NCBI GenBank assembly: GCA_017427415.1
Contig: JAFRSU010000065.1
Span: 1 to 64,000 of the forward strand
Source: Lachnospiraceae bacterium
GTDB taxonomy: Bacteria; Bacillota; Clostridia; Lachnospirales; Lachnospiraceae
DNA: 64,000 nucleotides
Reading direction: 5' to 3'
Shown here: one piece after another, positions 44,630-54,157 of the stretch
How positions within the stretch are numbered: position 1 is the stretch's first letter
Layout of the letters: the number at the start of each line of letters is the position of its first letter
The notes under the pieces: generated by a model
Database searches by the model: none
Told to the model about the DNA's origin: nothing
The model's input: the letters and a program-made list of their open reading frames with translations, nothing else
Made by a program: the position numbers and the translations under genes

Positions 44630-45550
44630 ATGAGATTGGTTACACGTTCGGATTTTGATGGTCTCGCATGCGGTGCTCTTCTTAAAGAGGCCGGCATTAT
44701 CGATAATTGGAAGTTTGCACATCCCAAGGATCTGCAGGACGGTATCGTGGAAGTAGATGAGAACGATTGTCTTGCCAATGTTCCTTTTGTTCCGGGATGC
44801 GGACTTTGGTTTGACCATCATTCGAGTGAATTTGAAAGGAATGAACTTCAGGGCAAGTACAAGGGTGAGAGCAGGATCGCACCTTCATGTGCCCGTATCA
44901 TATATGATTATTACGGAGGAGAGGAGCGCTTCCCTCAGTTTACCGATATGATGGTAGCTGTAGACAAGGTGGACTCGGGTAACCTTACCCGTGAGGAAGT
45001 CCTTAATCCTACAGGCTGGATACTCATCGGATTCCTTATGGATCCCCGAACAGGACTCGGCCGCTGGAGACAGTTCACTATCTCCAACTATCAGTTGATG
45101 GAAATGCTTATAGACGCTTGCCGTACGATGACTATCGACGAGATTTTGAGTATCCCCGATGTTCAGGAGCGTATCGAGGTATATAACGACCAGACATTAA
45201 AGTTCAAAGAGATGATCATCAAGTACACCTCTACCAACGGAAATGTTATCATTTCAGACTTAAGAGGCGTTGATCCCATCTACACAGGCAACCGTTTCCT
45301 GATCTACAGCCTGTATCCCGAGCAGAATGTATCCGCATGGATCGTTTCGGGACGCGGCGGTCACGGATGTTCCGCAGCAGTAGGCTACAGCATACTTAAC
45401 CGTACCTGTACTCTTGATGTCGGAGCACTCATGCTCAAGTACAACGGAGGCGGACACAAGGCAGTAGGTACATGCCAGTTCTCCGATGAGAACATGGAAA
45501 GCGAGCTTCCTAAGATGCTCAATGAGCTCTGCTCACTTGCAAATGAATGA
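44630..45550 (+). CDS. DHH/DHHA1-family phosphoesterase
   Basis: The 306-residue protein starts at 44630 (GGTGG 5 bases upstream). It carries TRSDFDGLACGALL (motif I), WFDHHSSE (the DHH motif), VAVDKVDSGN, and C-terminal GRGGHGCSAAVGYSI plus KYNGGGHKAVGTC of the DHHA1 domain. Members hydrolyse short phosphodiesters or polyphosphate (NrnA-like, exopolyphosphatase-like). The substrate cannot be assigned from sequence alone. It is a single gene divergent from the HD-GYP operon and shares a bidirectional terminator with the next gene. Confidence 0.88.
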   Translation: MRLVTRSDFDGLACGALLKEAGIIDNWKFAHPKDLQDGIVEVDENDCLANVPFVPGCGLWFDHHSSEFERNELQGKYKGESRIAPSCARIIYDYYGGEERFPQFTDMMVAVDKVDSGNLTREEVLNPTGWILIGFLMDPRTGLGRWRQFTISNYQLMEMLIDACRTMTIDEILSIPDVQERIEVYNDQTLKFKEMIIKYTSTNGNVIISDLRGVDPIYTGNRFLIYSLYPEQNVSAWIVSGRGGHGCSAAVGYSILNRTCTLDVGALMLKYNGGGHKAVGTCQFSDENMESELPKMLNELCSLANE

Positions 45551-45568
45551 TGTAAATTACAGATAATA

Positions 45569-45608
45569 AATTTAAAGGGTACTTCTTAATGAAGTACCCC
45601 TTTAATTT
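45569..45608. terminator. Bidirectional terminator shared by the DHH gene and the Na/Pi cotransporter gene
   Basis: AAATTTAAAGGGTACTTC and GAAGTACCCCTTTAATTT form a long stem with a 5-nt loop. It overlaps the stop codon of the gene at 45607-47439. Confidence 0.85.
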
Positions 45609-47439
45609 ATGCTTCTGTTTTCTTCATATCCGAATTTTTAGATTCCGCATTTTCCTTAAACATATTGTAGAATTCGGTATGTATCCTGCTGTATTCCATG
45701 TTGTAATCCTTATCGTTACCCTGATGAAGTGATGATATATAGGAATGTGCAAGTGTCTCCGCCCCGGGGTTCGCACGTGCTATGGTGGCTACGCCGATAT
45801 TGGAACAGATATCCGATATTCTTTCTATATTGGTAAGGATATCCAGGAAGATGATACCTGCGTTAACCTTACACTTTCCGTCCCTGAGCCGTGCTATGTG
45901 GTTATCATGCAATGAATTGACAAGGTCATCCACTACCTCTTCCATGGGCTCAATGTGGCGGGCTGCCACGACATCACGCTTTACAAATGCTAAGGATGTG
46001 TTCTCAAGTATCCTGGTGATCAGTCTTCTTAAGATATCAAGCTCATTTTTTGCATCTTCTGTCAGTCCGTTTCCTTCTCTTGACAGCTGCTCCGCACTTT
46101 CCATAAGATTTACTGCGTGGTCGCCTAAGCGCTCAAACTCGGTTACATCCTTATAATACTGGTCTATGATCTTGATATGAAGTTCGTCCTTTAAGTGCGG
46201 GTTCAGCTTCAACATATAGCTGCTGGCGGCATCCGTCATCCGGTCGATCGCATCTTCTTCTTTTTCTATCTCCGCTGCGATCCCGGGCCTGTAGTCGTAG
46301 ATAAGGTTCAGCGCCTTGTCAATGTTTATAATGGCTGCCTCAAGCATAGTATGAAGTACATCATAGATACTTCTCAGTGCCAGAGCAGGTGTGTCAAAGA
46401 ATGCAGGACTCAATGCCGCAAGCTTTTCCGAATACTTTCCCTTAGCGGATGCATCGTCTTTAACTATCCTATAACTGAGTCTCTCGTATACACCTACCAG
46501 CGGGAGCAATGCCACAGCACAAACGAGGTTAAATACCGAGTTCGCATTTGCTATAGTACCTGCTGTCATGGATGTATCCCAAAGCCCGTCAAGTGTCCCG
46601 AGCTTATGGAATATGGTCACACCTATGATGACGAGAACAGTTTTACTTAAGTTATACAGGATATTTACGATACCGACACGCTTTGAGCCGGCTTTTGCAC
46701 CGATCGAACATACAATAGCTGTGGTCACACAGTCGCCAAGATATATGCCGACCAGGACGATATATACTGTTTTAAAAGGGATATCTCCTGCCATTGAAAA
46801 TGCCTGCAGGATACCGATAGAAGCTGATGAGCTTTGAAGTACGAAGGCTACACCCGCTCCGGCGAGGTAACCGAGTAACGGGTTATCGCCGAGACTTGAG
46901 AATATATCTTCAATGAGTCCGCCTTCAGTAAGTGTGCTTACCGCTGCCGTCATGTTCATAAGTCCCGTGAACAGTATACCGAAGCCCATGAGGATATTTC
47001 CTATATAATCGGACTTTTTAAATCTTATGAACATAATAAGGATGACGCCCGCAATGAGTGCCAGAGGTGCCAGTGTGGACGGTGTAAAGAATTTTAATAT
47101 AGAACCGCCCTCTGCATTTACATCGAGCAGTCTTATGATCTGACCGGTAACCGTGGTACCTACGTTCGCACCGACTATGATACCAAGGGATTGTTTAAGT
47201 GAGATAATGCCTGCTGTTACCAGACCTGATGTAATAACTATAGTCGCTGTGGACGACTGGATGACAGCCGTAACGATAACGCCCAAGAAGAAGGCCTTGA
47301 CCGGATTGTTCGTAACCTTCTCCATTACTACCTTTAATGTACCCGAGGATCCTTCCTTCAGGCTGTTACCCATGAGCTTCATTCCGTACAGGAACAAAGC
47401 CAGTCCTCCCAAAAGAGATATAACATTAAAAATGTCCAT
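45607..47439 (-). CDS. Na+/phosphate cotransporter with PhoU-like tail
   Basis: The 610-residue protein has two Na/Pi-cotransport repeats: GGLALFLYGMKLMGNSLK near 12, then the QSSTATIVITSGLV motif near 61 and VLQSSSASIGILQAFSMAG near 200, the paired QSS signatures of the family. Residues about 350-560 are helical and resemble two PhoU domains (HAVNLMESAEQL). It imports phosphate with sodium, and the PhoU tail may sense phosphate state. AAGGAAA precedes the ATG. Confidence 0.93.
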   Translation of the reverse strand: MDIFNVISLLGGLALFLYGMKLMGNSLKEGSSGTLKVVMEKVTNNPVKAFFLGVIVTAVIQSSTATIVITSGLVTAGIISLKQSLGIIVGANVGTTVTGQIIRLLDVNAEGGSILKFFTPSTLAPLALIAGVILIMFIRFKKSDYIGNILMGFGILFTGLMNMTAAVSTLTEGGLIEDIFSSLGDNPLLGYLAGAGVAFVLQSSSASIGILQAFSMAGDIPFKTVYIVLVGIYLGDCVTTAIVCSIGAKAGSKRVGIVNILYNLSKTVLVIIGVTIFHKLGTLDGLWDTSMTAGTIANANSVFNLVCAVALLPLVGVYERLSYRIVKDDASAKGKYSEKLAALSPAFFDTPALALRSIYDVLHTMLEAAIINIDKALNLIYDYRPGIAAEIEKEEDAIDRMTDAASSYMLKLNPHLKDELHIKIIDQYYKDVTEFERLGDHAVNLMESAEQLSREGNGLTEDAKNELDILRRLITRILENTSLAFVKRDVVAARHIEPMEEVVDDLVNSLHDNHIARLRDGKCKVNAGIIFLDILTNIERISDICSNIGVATIARANPGAETLAHSYISSLHQGNDKDYNMEYSRIHTEFYNMFKENAESKNSDMKKTEA

Positions 47440-47549
47440 ATCATTTTCCTTCTGTAATCATTTTCCAAAACACCGAACACAGTATAGCAGAATTTCAAAA
47501 ATAAATCTACTAATTTATTGCGTATATTAGGATATAGTTATAAAAAAAT

Positions 47550-47588
47550 ACGACCGCCTTTTCCTCGTGTGAGTAAAAAAGCGATCGT
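47550..47588 (-). terminator. Terminator of pflA
   Basis: ACGACCGCC (47550-47558) and GCGATCGT (47581-47588) pair imperfectly; on the minus strand the stem is followed by ATTTTTTTATAAC. Confidence 0.65.
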
Positions 47589-47609
47589 TTTGATTTTTAA
47601 GGATGAATA

Positions 47610-48551
47610 TCATACCCGGACCAACGGATTAAGTTTCTCTATCGTTTCCTTGCTGCATTCAGGTATGTCAGCACAGCGGAACGGGATGCCGAGAGCCTCA
47701 TATTTCGGTATGCAGAGCTTATGGAACGGAAGCAGCTCTATCTTCTCTAAAGTAGGATATGAACGGGCAATATCTGCCATGGCTTCTACTTCCTCTGCAG
47801 AATCGGTATAGCCCGGTACCACCACATGCCTTACCCATAAGGGCACAGCATGTTTTGTGACCATATCAAGAAAATACTGTACTTTTTTCAGACTGCCGCC
47901 GGTACACTCGCGGTAGTCTTTTTCTGTTGTGAATTTTATGTCGCAGATTACAAGGTCGGTTACAGCCAGAAGAGCATCATACTTTTCTCTTACAGATGTC
48001 TCCCTATATATTTCCACAATATCCGCAAAACCATCATCTGAGTCTGTAACAGGTATATCGGAACTGTCGGCCCTGCGTATGGTCTCTCCCACATTTTTAT
48101 GTTCTAATTCGCAAATATCCTCCGGGAAATTGCCAGAAGTATCGAGGCATGTATGTACTCCGTTTTCATGCAATAGTGTGAACAGTTCTGTTACAAACTC
48201 AGCCTGCACGAGCGGCTCTCCGCCGGATACCGTTACTCCTCCGCCGTTTGCAAAATAAGGTTTGTAGCGCAGGATTTTTTTCACCAGTTCTTCTGCAGTA
48301 TATGGGGTACCGAGACGCTTCATGCAAGAACTGTTATCTCTCACACCCTGAGCCGCCCCGTCTGTATCATGTACCTCTACCAGCCATGTGTCCGGATTAT
48401 GGCAGTACATGCATCTCAAAGGGCATCCTTGCAAAAAAACACAGAACCGTATACCGGGTCCGTCCACCGCCCCCATGCTTTGGAGGGAGTGAACGTATCC
48501 GACTGTATGGTCTGTGTTTTCTGTTTTATTATTATCGATCAAATTATTCAT
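47610..48551 (-). CDS. pflA: Pyruvate formate-lyase activating enzyme with insertions
   Basis: The 313-residue radical-SAM enzyme installs the glycyl radical on PflB. It has GYVHSLQSMGAVDGPGIRF, the cluster CPLRCMYC (Cys43, 47, 50), VSGGEP near 108 and a typical C-terminus (LLPFHKLCIPKYEALG). It is about 65 residues longer than usual PflA proteins because of inserts at about 60-78 and 143-190. No good ribosome site precedes the ATG. It follows pflB, separated by a family 2 repeat. Confidence 0.92.
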   Translation of the reverse strand: MNNLIDNNKTENTDHTVGYVHSLQSMGAVDGPGIRFCVFLQGCPLRCMYCHNPDTWLVEVHDTDGAAQGVRDNSSCMKRLGTPYTAEELVKKILRYKPYFANGGGVTVSGGEPLVQAEFVTELFTLLHENGVHTCLDTSGNFPEDICELEHKNVGETIRRADSSDIPVTDSDDGFADIVEIYRETSVREKYDALLAVTDLVICDIKFTTEKDYRECTGGSLKKVQYFLDMVTKHAVPLWVRHVVVPGYTDSAEEVEAMADIARSYPTLEKIELLPFHKLCIPKYEALGIPFRCADIPECSKETIEKLNPLVRV

Positions 48552-48596
48552 TTGTTATATTGTTTTTTCCCTTGTAATCTTAAGGAACTAACATCT

Positions 48597-48663
48597 GTCA
48601 TCCTGAGGAGCCATGCGACGAAGGATCTTTTCCTCTAAGATCCTTCGCTTCGCTCAGGATGAC
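48597..48663. repeat. Family 2 inverted repeat between pflB and pflA
   Basis: GTCATCCTGAGGAGCCATGC and GCTTCGCTCAGGATGAC are the ends of a 67-bp palindrome. It may trim expression of pflA relative to pflB. Confidence 0.88.
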
Positions 48664-48679
48664 ACCTCATCAGTCAGCT

Positions 48680-50905
48680 TTATACTGCCTCGTGGAATGT
48701 ACGGCTGATTACTTCCTTCTTCTGCTCTAAAGTCAGCTTGTTGAATATAACTGCATATCCCGATACACGGATGGTAAGTGTAGGATACTTCTCGGGGTTG
48801 TTCATTGCATCGATCAGAGTCTCACGGTTAAGTACGTTTACGTTGAGGTGATGTGCACCCTGTGCAAAATATCCGTCTAAGATATTGATCAGGTTCTCGT
48901 AACGCTCCTCATCCGAATGTCCCAAAGCCTGAGGTACGATGGAAAAGGTGTTGCTGATACCGTCCTTGCAGGTCTTGTACTCTAATTTCGCTACAGAGTT
49001 GAGTGATGCAAGCGCGCCGTTCTTATCCCTTCCGTGCATGGGGTTGGCACCGGGTGCGAAAGGCTCACCGGCACGTCTTCCGTCAGGAGTATTGCCTGTC
49101 TTCTTACCATACATTACGTTTGATGTGATGGTAAGTATCGAAAGTGTATGCTCTGCATTTCTATAAGTAGGAATCTGCTGTAATTCATGTAAGAAGAGTT
49201 CTGTCTGCTCTTTTGCTATCATGTCGACTCTGTCATCATCGTTTCCATAGCAGGGGAATTCGCCAGTTGTCTCAAAATCCTTGATCAGGCCGTTTTCATC
49301 ACGGATAACACGTACTTTTGCATACTTGATGGCTGAAAGTGAATCTGCCAGAACAGATAAACCTGCCACGCCAAATGCCATGTAACGGTGTACATTGGTG
49401 TCATGGAGTGCCATCTGTGTCTTCTCGTATGCGTATTTGTCATGCATGTAGTGGATCATGTTCATGGCTGTAACATATGTCTTTGCCAGCCACTTGCGGT
49501 AATAGCTCATACGCTCCATTACCTTGTCATAATCAAGGTATTCATCCTCATATACGGGCATCTCGGGGCCTACCTGAGTGTCGTATCTCTCGTCTTTTCC
49601 TCCGTTTAAGCTCATGAGCAGGAGCTTAGCAAGGTTCGCACGTGCTCCGAAGAACTGCATGTCTTTACCGAGGCGCATAGCCGATACGCAGCATGCAATA
49701 CCGTAATCATCGCCGTAGATAGGACGCATAATATCGTCGTTTTCGTACTGGATAGCGTGTGTGTCGCAGGATACCTTAGCTGCAAAGCGCTTGAAATTCT
49801 TAGGCAGGTCTTTTGAGTAAAGTACTGTAAGATTGGGCTCTGCAGAAGGTCCTAATGTATAAAGTGTATTTAATATTCTGAATGAATTCTTAGTAACTAA
49901 AGGTCTGCCGTCCTCTCCCATACCGCCGATGGATTCGGTTATCCACATGGGATCGCCTGCAAAAAGCTCGTTGTACTCGGGTGTACGGAGATGTCTGGCC
50001 ATACGGAGCTTCATAACAAAATCATCAAGGATCTCCTGAAGCTCGCTCTCTGTATATGTACCGTTCTCCAAATCCCTGTTGAAATATATATCGAGGAATG
50101 TAGATGTGCGTCCTAAGCTCATGGCTGCACCGTTCTGCTCCTTGATGGCTCCGAGATAGCCGAAATACAGCCACTGAACAGCCTCGCGTGCATTGGTGGC
50201 GGGCTTAGAAATATCTATGCCGTAGAGGAGAGCCATGTCCTTAAGTTTTCCAAGGAAATTGATCTGCTGGTAAAGCTCCTCTAAGCGTCTGATGGATTCA
50301 GCATCCTGCAGCTGAGCAGCAAGCTCAGCCTTATCCTTCTGCTTTTCTTCTATCAGACGGTCAACGCCGTACAGAGCTACACGTCTGTAATCACCAATGA
50401 TCCTGCCGCGGCCGTATGCATCGGGAAGTCCGGTTATGATGCCGACATGGCGGGCTTTTCTGATCTCATCGCTGTATACACGGAATACACCATCATTATG
50501 TGTGGTACGGTATAAAAATTCTTCCTCTACTTTTTCCGAAAGCTCATAGCCGTATGCCTGGCATGCCTTTCTGGTCATATTGAGGCCGCCGAAAGGGTTA
50601 ACTCCGCGTCTTAAAGGGCGGTCGGTCTGAAGGCCTACGATCAGTTCTTTATCTTTATCGAGATATCCGGGTTTATAATTAAGCAGGGATGTAACATGCT
50701 GTGTATCGATATCGAGCACGCCGCCGAAACGCTGCTCAAGCTCAAAAAGTCCCGAGAGCTTATGCATAAGCTCTTTTGTTCTGTCTGTAGCCTCCGCAAG
50801 AAAGCTTTCATCTCCGTCGTAAGGAGTATAATTCTGTTGGATAAAATCCCTCACATTGATCTCATTTTTCCAAGTTTCACCTTTAAATCCTGCCCATGCT
50901 TCCAT
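48680..50905 (-). CDS. pflB: Formate C-acetyltransferase (pyruvate formate-lyase)
   Basis: The 741-residue glycyl-radical enzyme splits pyruvate with CoA to acetyl-CoA and formate, the central anaerobic step. Active-site cysteines are in [13 protein letters not shown], and the radical glycine is in RVSGYAV near the C-terminus. The start at 50905 is after GGAGG; the longer frame extends into the leader. Length is in the normal 740-760 range. The leader has a riboswitch-like RNA (51005-51146) and a terminator that should control transcription. Confidence 0.97.
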   Translation of the reverse strand: MEAWAGFKGETWKNEINVRDFIQQNYTPYDGDESFLAEATDRTKELMHKLSGLFELEQRFGGVLDIDTQHVTSLLNYKPGYLDKDKELIVGLQTDRPLRRGVNPFGGLNMTRKACQAYGYELSEKVEEEFLYRTTHNDGVFRVYSDEIRKARHVGIITGLPDAYGRGRIIGDYRRVALYGVDRLIEEKQKDKAELAAQLQDAESIRRLEELYQQINFLGKLKDMALLYGIDISKPATNAREAVQWLYFGYLGAIKEQNGAAMSLGRTSTFLDIYFNRDLENGTYTESELQEILDDFVMKLRMARHLRTPEYNELFAGDPMWITESIGGMGEDGRPLVTKNSFRILNTLYTLGPSAEPNLTVLYSKDLPKNFKRFAAKVSCDTHAIQYENDDIMRPIYGDDYGIACCVSAMRLGKDMQFFGARANLAKLLLMSLNGGKDERYDTQVGPEMPVYEDEYLDYDKVMERMSYYRKWLAKTYVTAMNMIHYMHDKYAYEKTQMALHDTNVHRYMAFGVAGLSVLADSLSAIKYAKVRVIRDENGLIKDFETTGEFPCYGNDDDRVDMIAKEQTELFLHELQQIPTYRNAEHTLSILTITSNVMYGKKTGNTPDGRRAGEPFAPGANPMHGRDKNGALASLNSVAKLEYKTCKDGISNTFSIVPQALGHSDEERYENLINILDGYFAQGAHHLNVNVLNRETLIDAMNNPEKYPTLTIRVSGYAVIFNKLTLEQKKEVISRTFHEAV

Positions 50906-50983
50906 AAAGTTAACCTCCTGACAAATTCTTTTCAGCCCTTTATATCTTACTACCACATTAGCGTGATAAAGAGAAATATAAAA

Positions 50984-51011
50984 GGCAGTGCTTTCAAATG
51001 AAAACACTGCC
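50984..51011 (-). terminator. Terminator in the pflB leader
   Basis: GGCAGTG and CACTGCC form a stem; on the minus strand it is followed by TTTTATATTT. The first strand of the stem shares its GGGC with the end of the aptamer, so aptamer folding and termination are mutually exclusive. Confidence 0.85.
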
Positions 51012-51146
51012 CAGACGGTCGGCATAACAAATGTCCTGCCATGTGTAAGACAAGTCATCAAGTGACATTACACATATCGACACAACACCGGGACAGGGCT
51101 CACCGTGGTTTCTTCCACGAACAGTCATCCGTCAGAACTCACTGTC
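51005..51146 (-). promoter_or_regulatory. Probable ZTP (pfl-motif) riboswitch
   Basis: On the minus strand: an outer stem GGACAG/CTGTCC, with GATGACTG before a GTGG...CCAC hairpin and GGTGAGCC after it; then a linker hairpin (ATGTGTAATG/CTTACACAT) and the 3' element CCGACCGTCTGGGCA. The order TGACTG, small hairpin, GAG, linker and CCGnCTGGGC matches the ZMP/ZTP riboswitch, which is common before pfl and folate/purine genes. The match is from memory. The 431-bp gap 50906-51337 is otherwise occupied by the promoters noted. Confidence 0.75.
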
Positions 51147-51154
51147 CGTAATTA

Positions 51155-51183
51155 AACATAGCATAAGTATGTTGGCATGTCAA
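51155..51183 (-). promoter_or_regulatory. Promoter of pflB
   Basis: Minus-strand TTGACA (51178-51183), 17-bp spacer, TATGTT (51155-51160). Confidence 0.8.
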
Positions 51184-51297
51184 TATACATTTTTCACAAA
51201 CTTGATCAAAATACGAAAATTCAATTTTACATATGATTATGAATAATCATAACTGTACTTTTTGTAAAAAAAATACAGTTTTTTAATCTTAAATTTT

Positions 51298-51306
51298 TGC
51301 TATAAT
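51298..51306 (+). promoter_or_regulatory. Extended -10 promoter of the small-protein operon
   Basis: TGCTATAAT, an extended -10, 32 bp before the start codon; no clear -35. Confidence 0.65.
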
Positions 51307-51337
51307 CAAAAATGAAAAGAGAATGAGGGATAGTATC

Positions 51338-51637
51338 ATGTTTGAAAAACCGATTTCAATAAACTATATTAAGCTTCAGTCTTACTATGGCAGTTACGAA
51401 GGCGTAAGTTTTGCTTTTATAAAAAAGGATGACAGATTGGAAGCATATCTGTATCCGGCTCCGTTCGGCTTCGAAGCCACACCCGACGAGAAAAAATTAA
51501 AGGCTGAATTTGAATTCAGCGACGCGGGGTATGCAGAGGCTGTGGCCTGGATGAACGAGCATTTTAAAGATTTTGAATTTATTCCGCACGGAAAGCGGTT
51601 TGCTCTTGACAGCATAAATAAAGCTGTGAGAGAATAA
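51338..51637 (+). CDS. Small hypothetical protein
   Basis: The 99-residue protein starts at 51338 (GAGGGA 7 bases before). It is soluble, with alternating strands and two short helices (GYAEAVAWMNEHFKDF near 70). The family is not recognised. It is followed 23 bp later by a second small protein and both end at a strong terminator, so they are one operon divergent from pflB. Confidence 0.7.
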   Translation: MFEKPISINYIKLQSYYGSYEGVSFAFIKKDDRLEAYLYPAPFGFEATPDEKKLKAEFEFSDAGYAEAVAWMNEHFKDFEFIPHGKRFALDSINKAVRE

Positions 51638-51660
51638 GTATTACCAACCGGAGGTGTGTA

Positions 51661-51915
51661 ATGGGACTCTTTTTCAAAAGTAAAGAAGAAAATCAGCTGG
51701 ATCTGCTTATCGAGAAAATCAAGATGAATATCCAGAATAACTATAAGGATACGGCTCTTCAGGACGTAGCGAAGTTCGAAGAGACGCTTAAGTCTCTTGT
51801 GGAAAATAAGAAGATCAAGGACTACAAGGCTGAGGATTATACAGAGATCCTGGATGATTTCAAAGAAAAACTTAAAGGCGTATCTAACAGTGAGCAAAAA
51901 CCGTATTGGTCATAA
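51661..51915 (+). CDS. Small helical hypothetical protein
   Basis: The 84-residue charged protein (start after GGAGG) is mostly predicted helix: QLDLLIEKIKMNIQNNYKD, then LQDVAKFEETLKSLVENKK and YTEILDDFKEKLKG. It has no membrane or metal motifs. Family not recognised. A small perfect hairpin (CCGTATT/AATACGG) overlaps its last codons. Confidence 0.72.
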   Translation: MGLFFKSKEENQLDLLIEKIKMNIQNNYKDTALQDVAKFEETLKSLVENKKIKDYKAEDYTEILDDFKEKLKGVSNSEQKPYWS

Positions 51916-51940
51916 TACGGTCATTTATGTATTGGGGATA

Positions 51941-51968
51941 AAAAAGCAGCCGCGAGGGCTGCTTTTTT
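51941..51968. terminator. Bidirectional terminator between the small-protein operon and the PTS-like permease
   Basis: AAAAAGCAGCC pairs with GGGCTGCTTTTTT around a short GCGA loop; U-tracts in both directions serve both flanking genes. Confidence 0.92.
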
Positions 51969-51977
51969 GTATGTCAA

Positions 51978-53105
51978 TTAATTAAGTTTCATATCTCCGT
52001 CTTTGATCCAGCCGATCTTCTTTAAGAGCATGCAGAATACACACGAAAGAACTGCGGGAAGTACAAAACAGATAAGTATCATACCTACCCAGTCAAAGGC
52101 TGTGATGGCATCTTTAACACCGGCAGCCACATCGTTTACCCAGCCGGTATATACACCGATCTGACCGACAAATCCGCATGTACCCATACCTGATGAAACA
52201 GGTGCTCCGTTCATTTTAAACTCAAAAATACAGGTTGCGATAGGTCCGGTGATGGCCGATGCGAGAATGGGCGGGATCCAGATACGGGGATTCTTTACGA
52301 TGTTGCCCATCTGGAGCATACTTGTTCCGATACCCTGTGATACAAGACCGCCGACTTTATTCTCTTTATAACTCATAAATGCAAAGCCGATCATCTGTGC
52401 ACAGCATCCTGCCACAGCTGCACCGCCTGCAAGTCCCGTAAGTGAAAGGGCTGCACATATGGCTGCCGAACTGATGGGAAGTGTAAGCGCCACACCTACC
52501 AATACAGATACTATGATACCCATAAGGAACGGCTGAAGCTCTGTAGCATTCATGATAACGGTTCCTACCCAGTTTGCTGCTTCTCCTAACGCGGGAGCTA
52601 TCAACCACGAGAAGAATATACCGACTCCTATGGTCACCGTAGGTGTTACCAGGATATCGATCTTAGTGGTCTTTGATACCAGCTTTCCTAATTCAGAAGC
52701 GATCACTGCTACGAAAAATACTGCCAGAGGTCCGCCTGCTCCGCCTAATGCGTTTGATGCGAATCCTACCGTAATAAGTGAAAAAAGTACAAGGGGCGGA
52801 CACTTAAGAGCATACCCGATAGCTGTGGCCATAGCCGGTCCGCTCATAGCCGATGCAAGCCCGCCTACCGTGTAGGATACACCGGAAATAGTAGCGACTG
52901 TCTTGGTCAGAAACGAGATATTGAACTGTGTACCGATGGTATTGATGATGGTACCGATCAAAAGTGAACAGAACAATCCCTGAGCCATAGCTCCAAGTGC
53001 GTCGATAAAATAACGTTTTGCAGAAATCTCGATATTCTGCTTCTTCAGAAACTTTTTAAGCTTACTGTCATTCTGATCAGCCTGCTTTTTTACTTCTTCT
53101 GCCAT
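51978..53105 (-). CDS. PTS_EIIC-type membrane transporter
   Basis: The 375-residue protein (start at 53105 after AAAGGA) has about ten hydrophobic helices, many with small residues, and fits the stand-alone PTS EIIC_2 family. Glycine-rich segments such as SGVSYTVGGLASAMSGPAMA and GMGTCGFVGQIG are typical. No EIIA or EIIB gene is adjacent, so the substrate is unknown; the neighbouring nagB and GntR genes make an amino sugar possible, but the genes are separated by a large hairpin. Confidence 0.83.
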   Translation of the reverse strand: MAEEVKKQADQNDSKLKKFLKKQNIEISAKRYFIDALGAMAQGLFCSLLIGTIINTIGTQFNISFLTKTVATISGVSYTVGGLASAMSGPAMATAIGYALKCPPLVLFSLITVGFASNALGGAGGPLAVFFVAVIASELGKLVSKTTKIDILVTPTVTIGVGIFFSWLIAPALGEAANWVGTVIMNATELQPFLMGIIVSVLVGVALTLPISSAAICAALSLTGLAGGAAVAGCCAQMIGFAFMSYKENKVGGLVSQGIGTSMLQMGNIVKNPRIWIPPILASAITGPIATCIFEFKMNGAPVSSGMGTCGFVGQIGVYTGWVNDVAAGVKDAITAFDWVGMILICFVLPAVLSCVFCMLLKKIGWIKDGDMKLN

Positions 53106-53184
53106 TTTGTTGTCCTTTCTTTTTAGAAACATGTTTAATATTTTAGATTGTCACCCATATGTAATAACGGGTTGACATCTTTAA

Positions 53185-53215
53185 ATGTGACAGCAGAACC
53201 GTCCCCTTGTCACAT
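53185..53215. repeat. Family 3 hairpin element
   Basis: ATGTGACA and TGTCACAT flank GCAGAACCGTCCCCT. Other copies with different arms are at 60613-60641 and 63061-63088. Confidence 0.75.
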
Positions 53216-53232
53216 AAGTTTGCATAAAAAAA

Positions 53233-53325
53233 ATGATATGATACCACGGTCGTTCGTCCAATCACTCATATGCAAGCCAGCTTGCTATGAGTGATTCGGA
53301 CGAATCTCCCTTGGTATCATATCAT
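53233..53325 (-). terminator. 93-bp inverted repeat acting as terminator of nagB
   Basis: ATGATATGATACCA, GTTCGTCC, AATCACTCATA and GCAAGC are each mirrored on the other side (GCTTGC, TATGAGTGATT, GGACGAA, TGGTATCATATCAT). On the minus strand it is followed by eight U. The outer arm overlaps the nagB stop codon. It is much longer than a usual terminator and may be a mobile-type (MITE-like) insertion. Confidence 0.85.
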
Positions 53326-54110
53326 AACCTCTCACCCTTATAAATGTCAAGGAAATATTTATAAGTATCTACTTTTAATTCTCCGCAGGCCTGCTCATCA
53401 CATGCGATGATGGCGTTGTTATGGAGCTGAAGAGCACTTAAGGTCCACATCTGTGATACGCCGCCTTCTACTACTGCTGCAAGGGCTCTCGCCTTATTAT
53501 GTCCGTTGATAAGGATCATAACTTCCTTGGAATCTGTAACGGTGCCTACACCTACAGAAAGAGCCTTTGAAGGAACCTGGTTGGGATCGTTGTCAAAGAA
53601 TCTGGAGTTGACAATCCTTGTGTCCTCTGTAAGGTCTCTTACACCTGTACGGGAATTAAGTGATGTGAAGGGCTCGTTGAATGCGATATGTCCGTCAACA
53701 CCGCAGCCGCCCATGAAGAGGTCGATTCCGCCGTATGACTTGATCTTTTCTTCATATCTTGCACACTCTGCCTCGGGATCCTCTGCCAAGCCGTTTAAGA
53801 TATTGATATTCTCTCTGGGGATATCAATGTGATTGAAAAGATTGTCATGCATGAAATACCAATAGCTCTCATGATGCTCCTTGGGTAAGCCCACATACTC
53901 ATCCATGTTGAACGTTACAACATTCTTAAAGGTAACACGCCCTGCCTTGTTAGCTTCTACAAGGTTCTTGTATACACCGATGGGTGATGAACCGGTAGGA
54001 AGGCCAAGGATAAAAGGTCTGTTCTCCTTGTGGTTGTTGATGGCTGTGATGATGTGTTCAGCAGCCCACTTGCTCATTTTCTCGTAATTTTCCTGGATAA
54101 TTACCTTCAT
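53322..54110 (-). CDS. nagB: Glucosamine-6-phosphate deaminase
   Basis: The 262-residue enzyme converts glucosamine-6-phosphate to fructose-6-phosphate and ammonia. It has [15 protein letters not shown] near 35-50, FNMDEYVGL with the catalytic Asp, [14 protein letters not shown] with the His, and SVGVGTV. GAGG precedes the ATG. It lies 47 bp downstream of a GntR/UTRA regulator on the same strand, a common NagR-NagB pairing. nagA is not in the window. Confidence 0.97.
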   Translation of the reverse strand: MKVIIQENYEKMSKWAAEHIITAINNHKENRPFILGLPTGSSPIGVYKNLVEANKAGRVTFKNVVTFNMDEYVGLPKEHHESYWYFMHDNLFNHIDIPRENINILNGLAEDPEAECARYEEKIKSYGGIDLFMGGCGVDGHIAFNEPFTSLNSRTGVRDLTEDTRIVNSRFFDNDPNQVPSKALSVGVGTVTDSKEVMILINGHNKARALAAVVEGGVSQMWTLSALQLHNNAIIACDEQACGELKVDTYKYFLDIYKGERL

Positions 54111-54157
54111 TTTTTATACCTCATTTATCATTTATTGTGTTACTTATTACTTACATA

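Noticed and set aside
51901..51920. CCGTATT/AATACGG hairpin as a regulatory site
   Set aside because: It is short, overlaps the stop codon and precedes a strong terminator; no separate role is needed.
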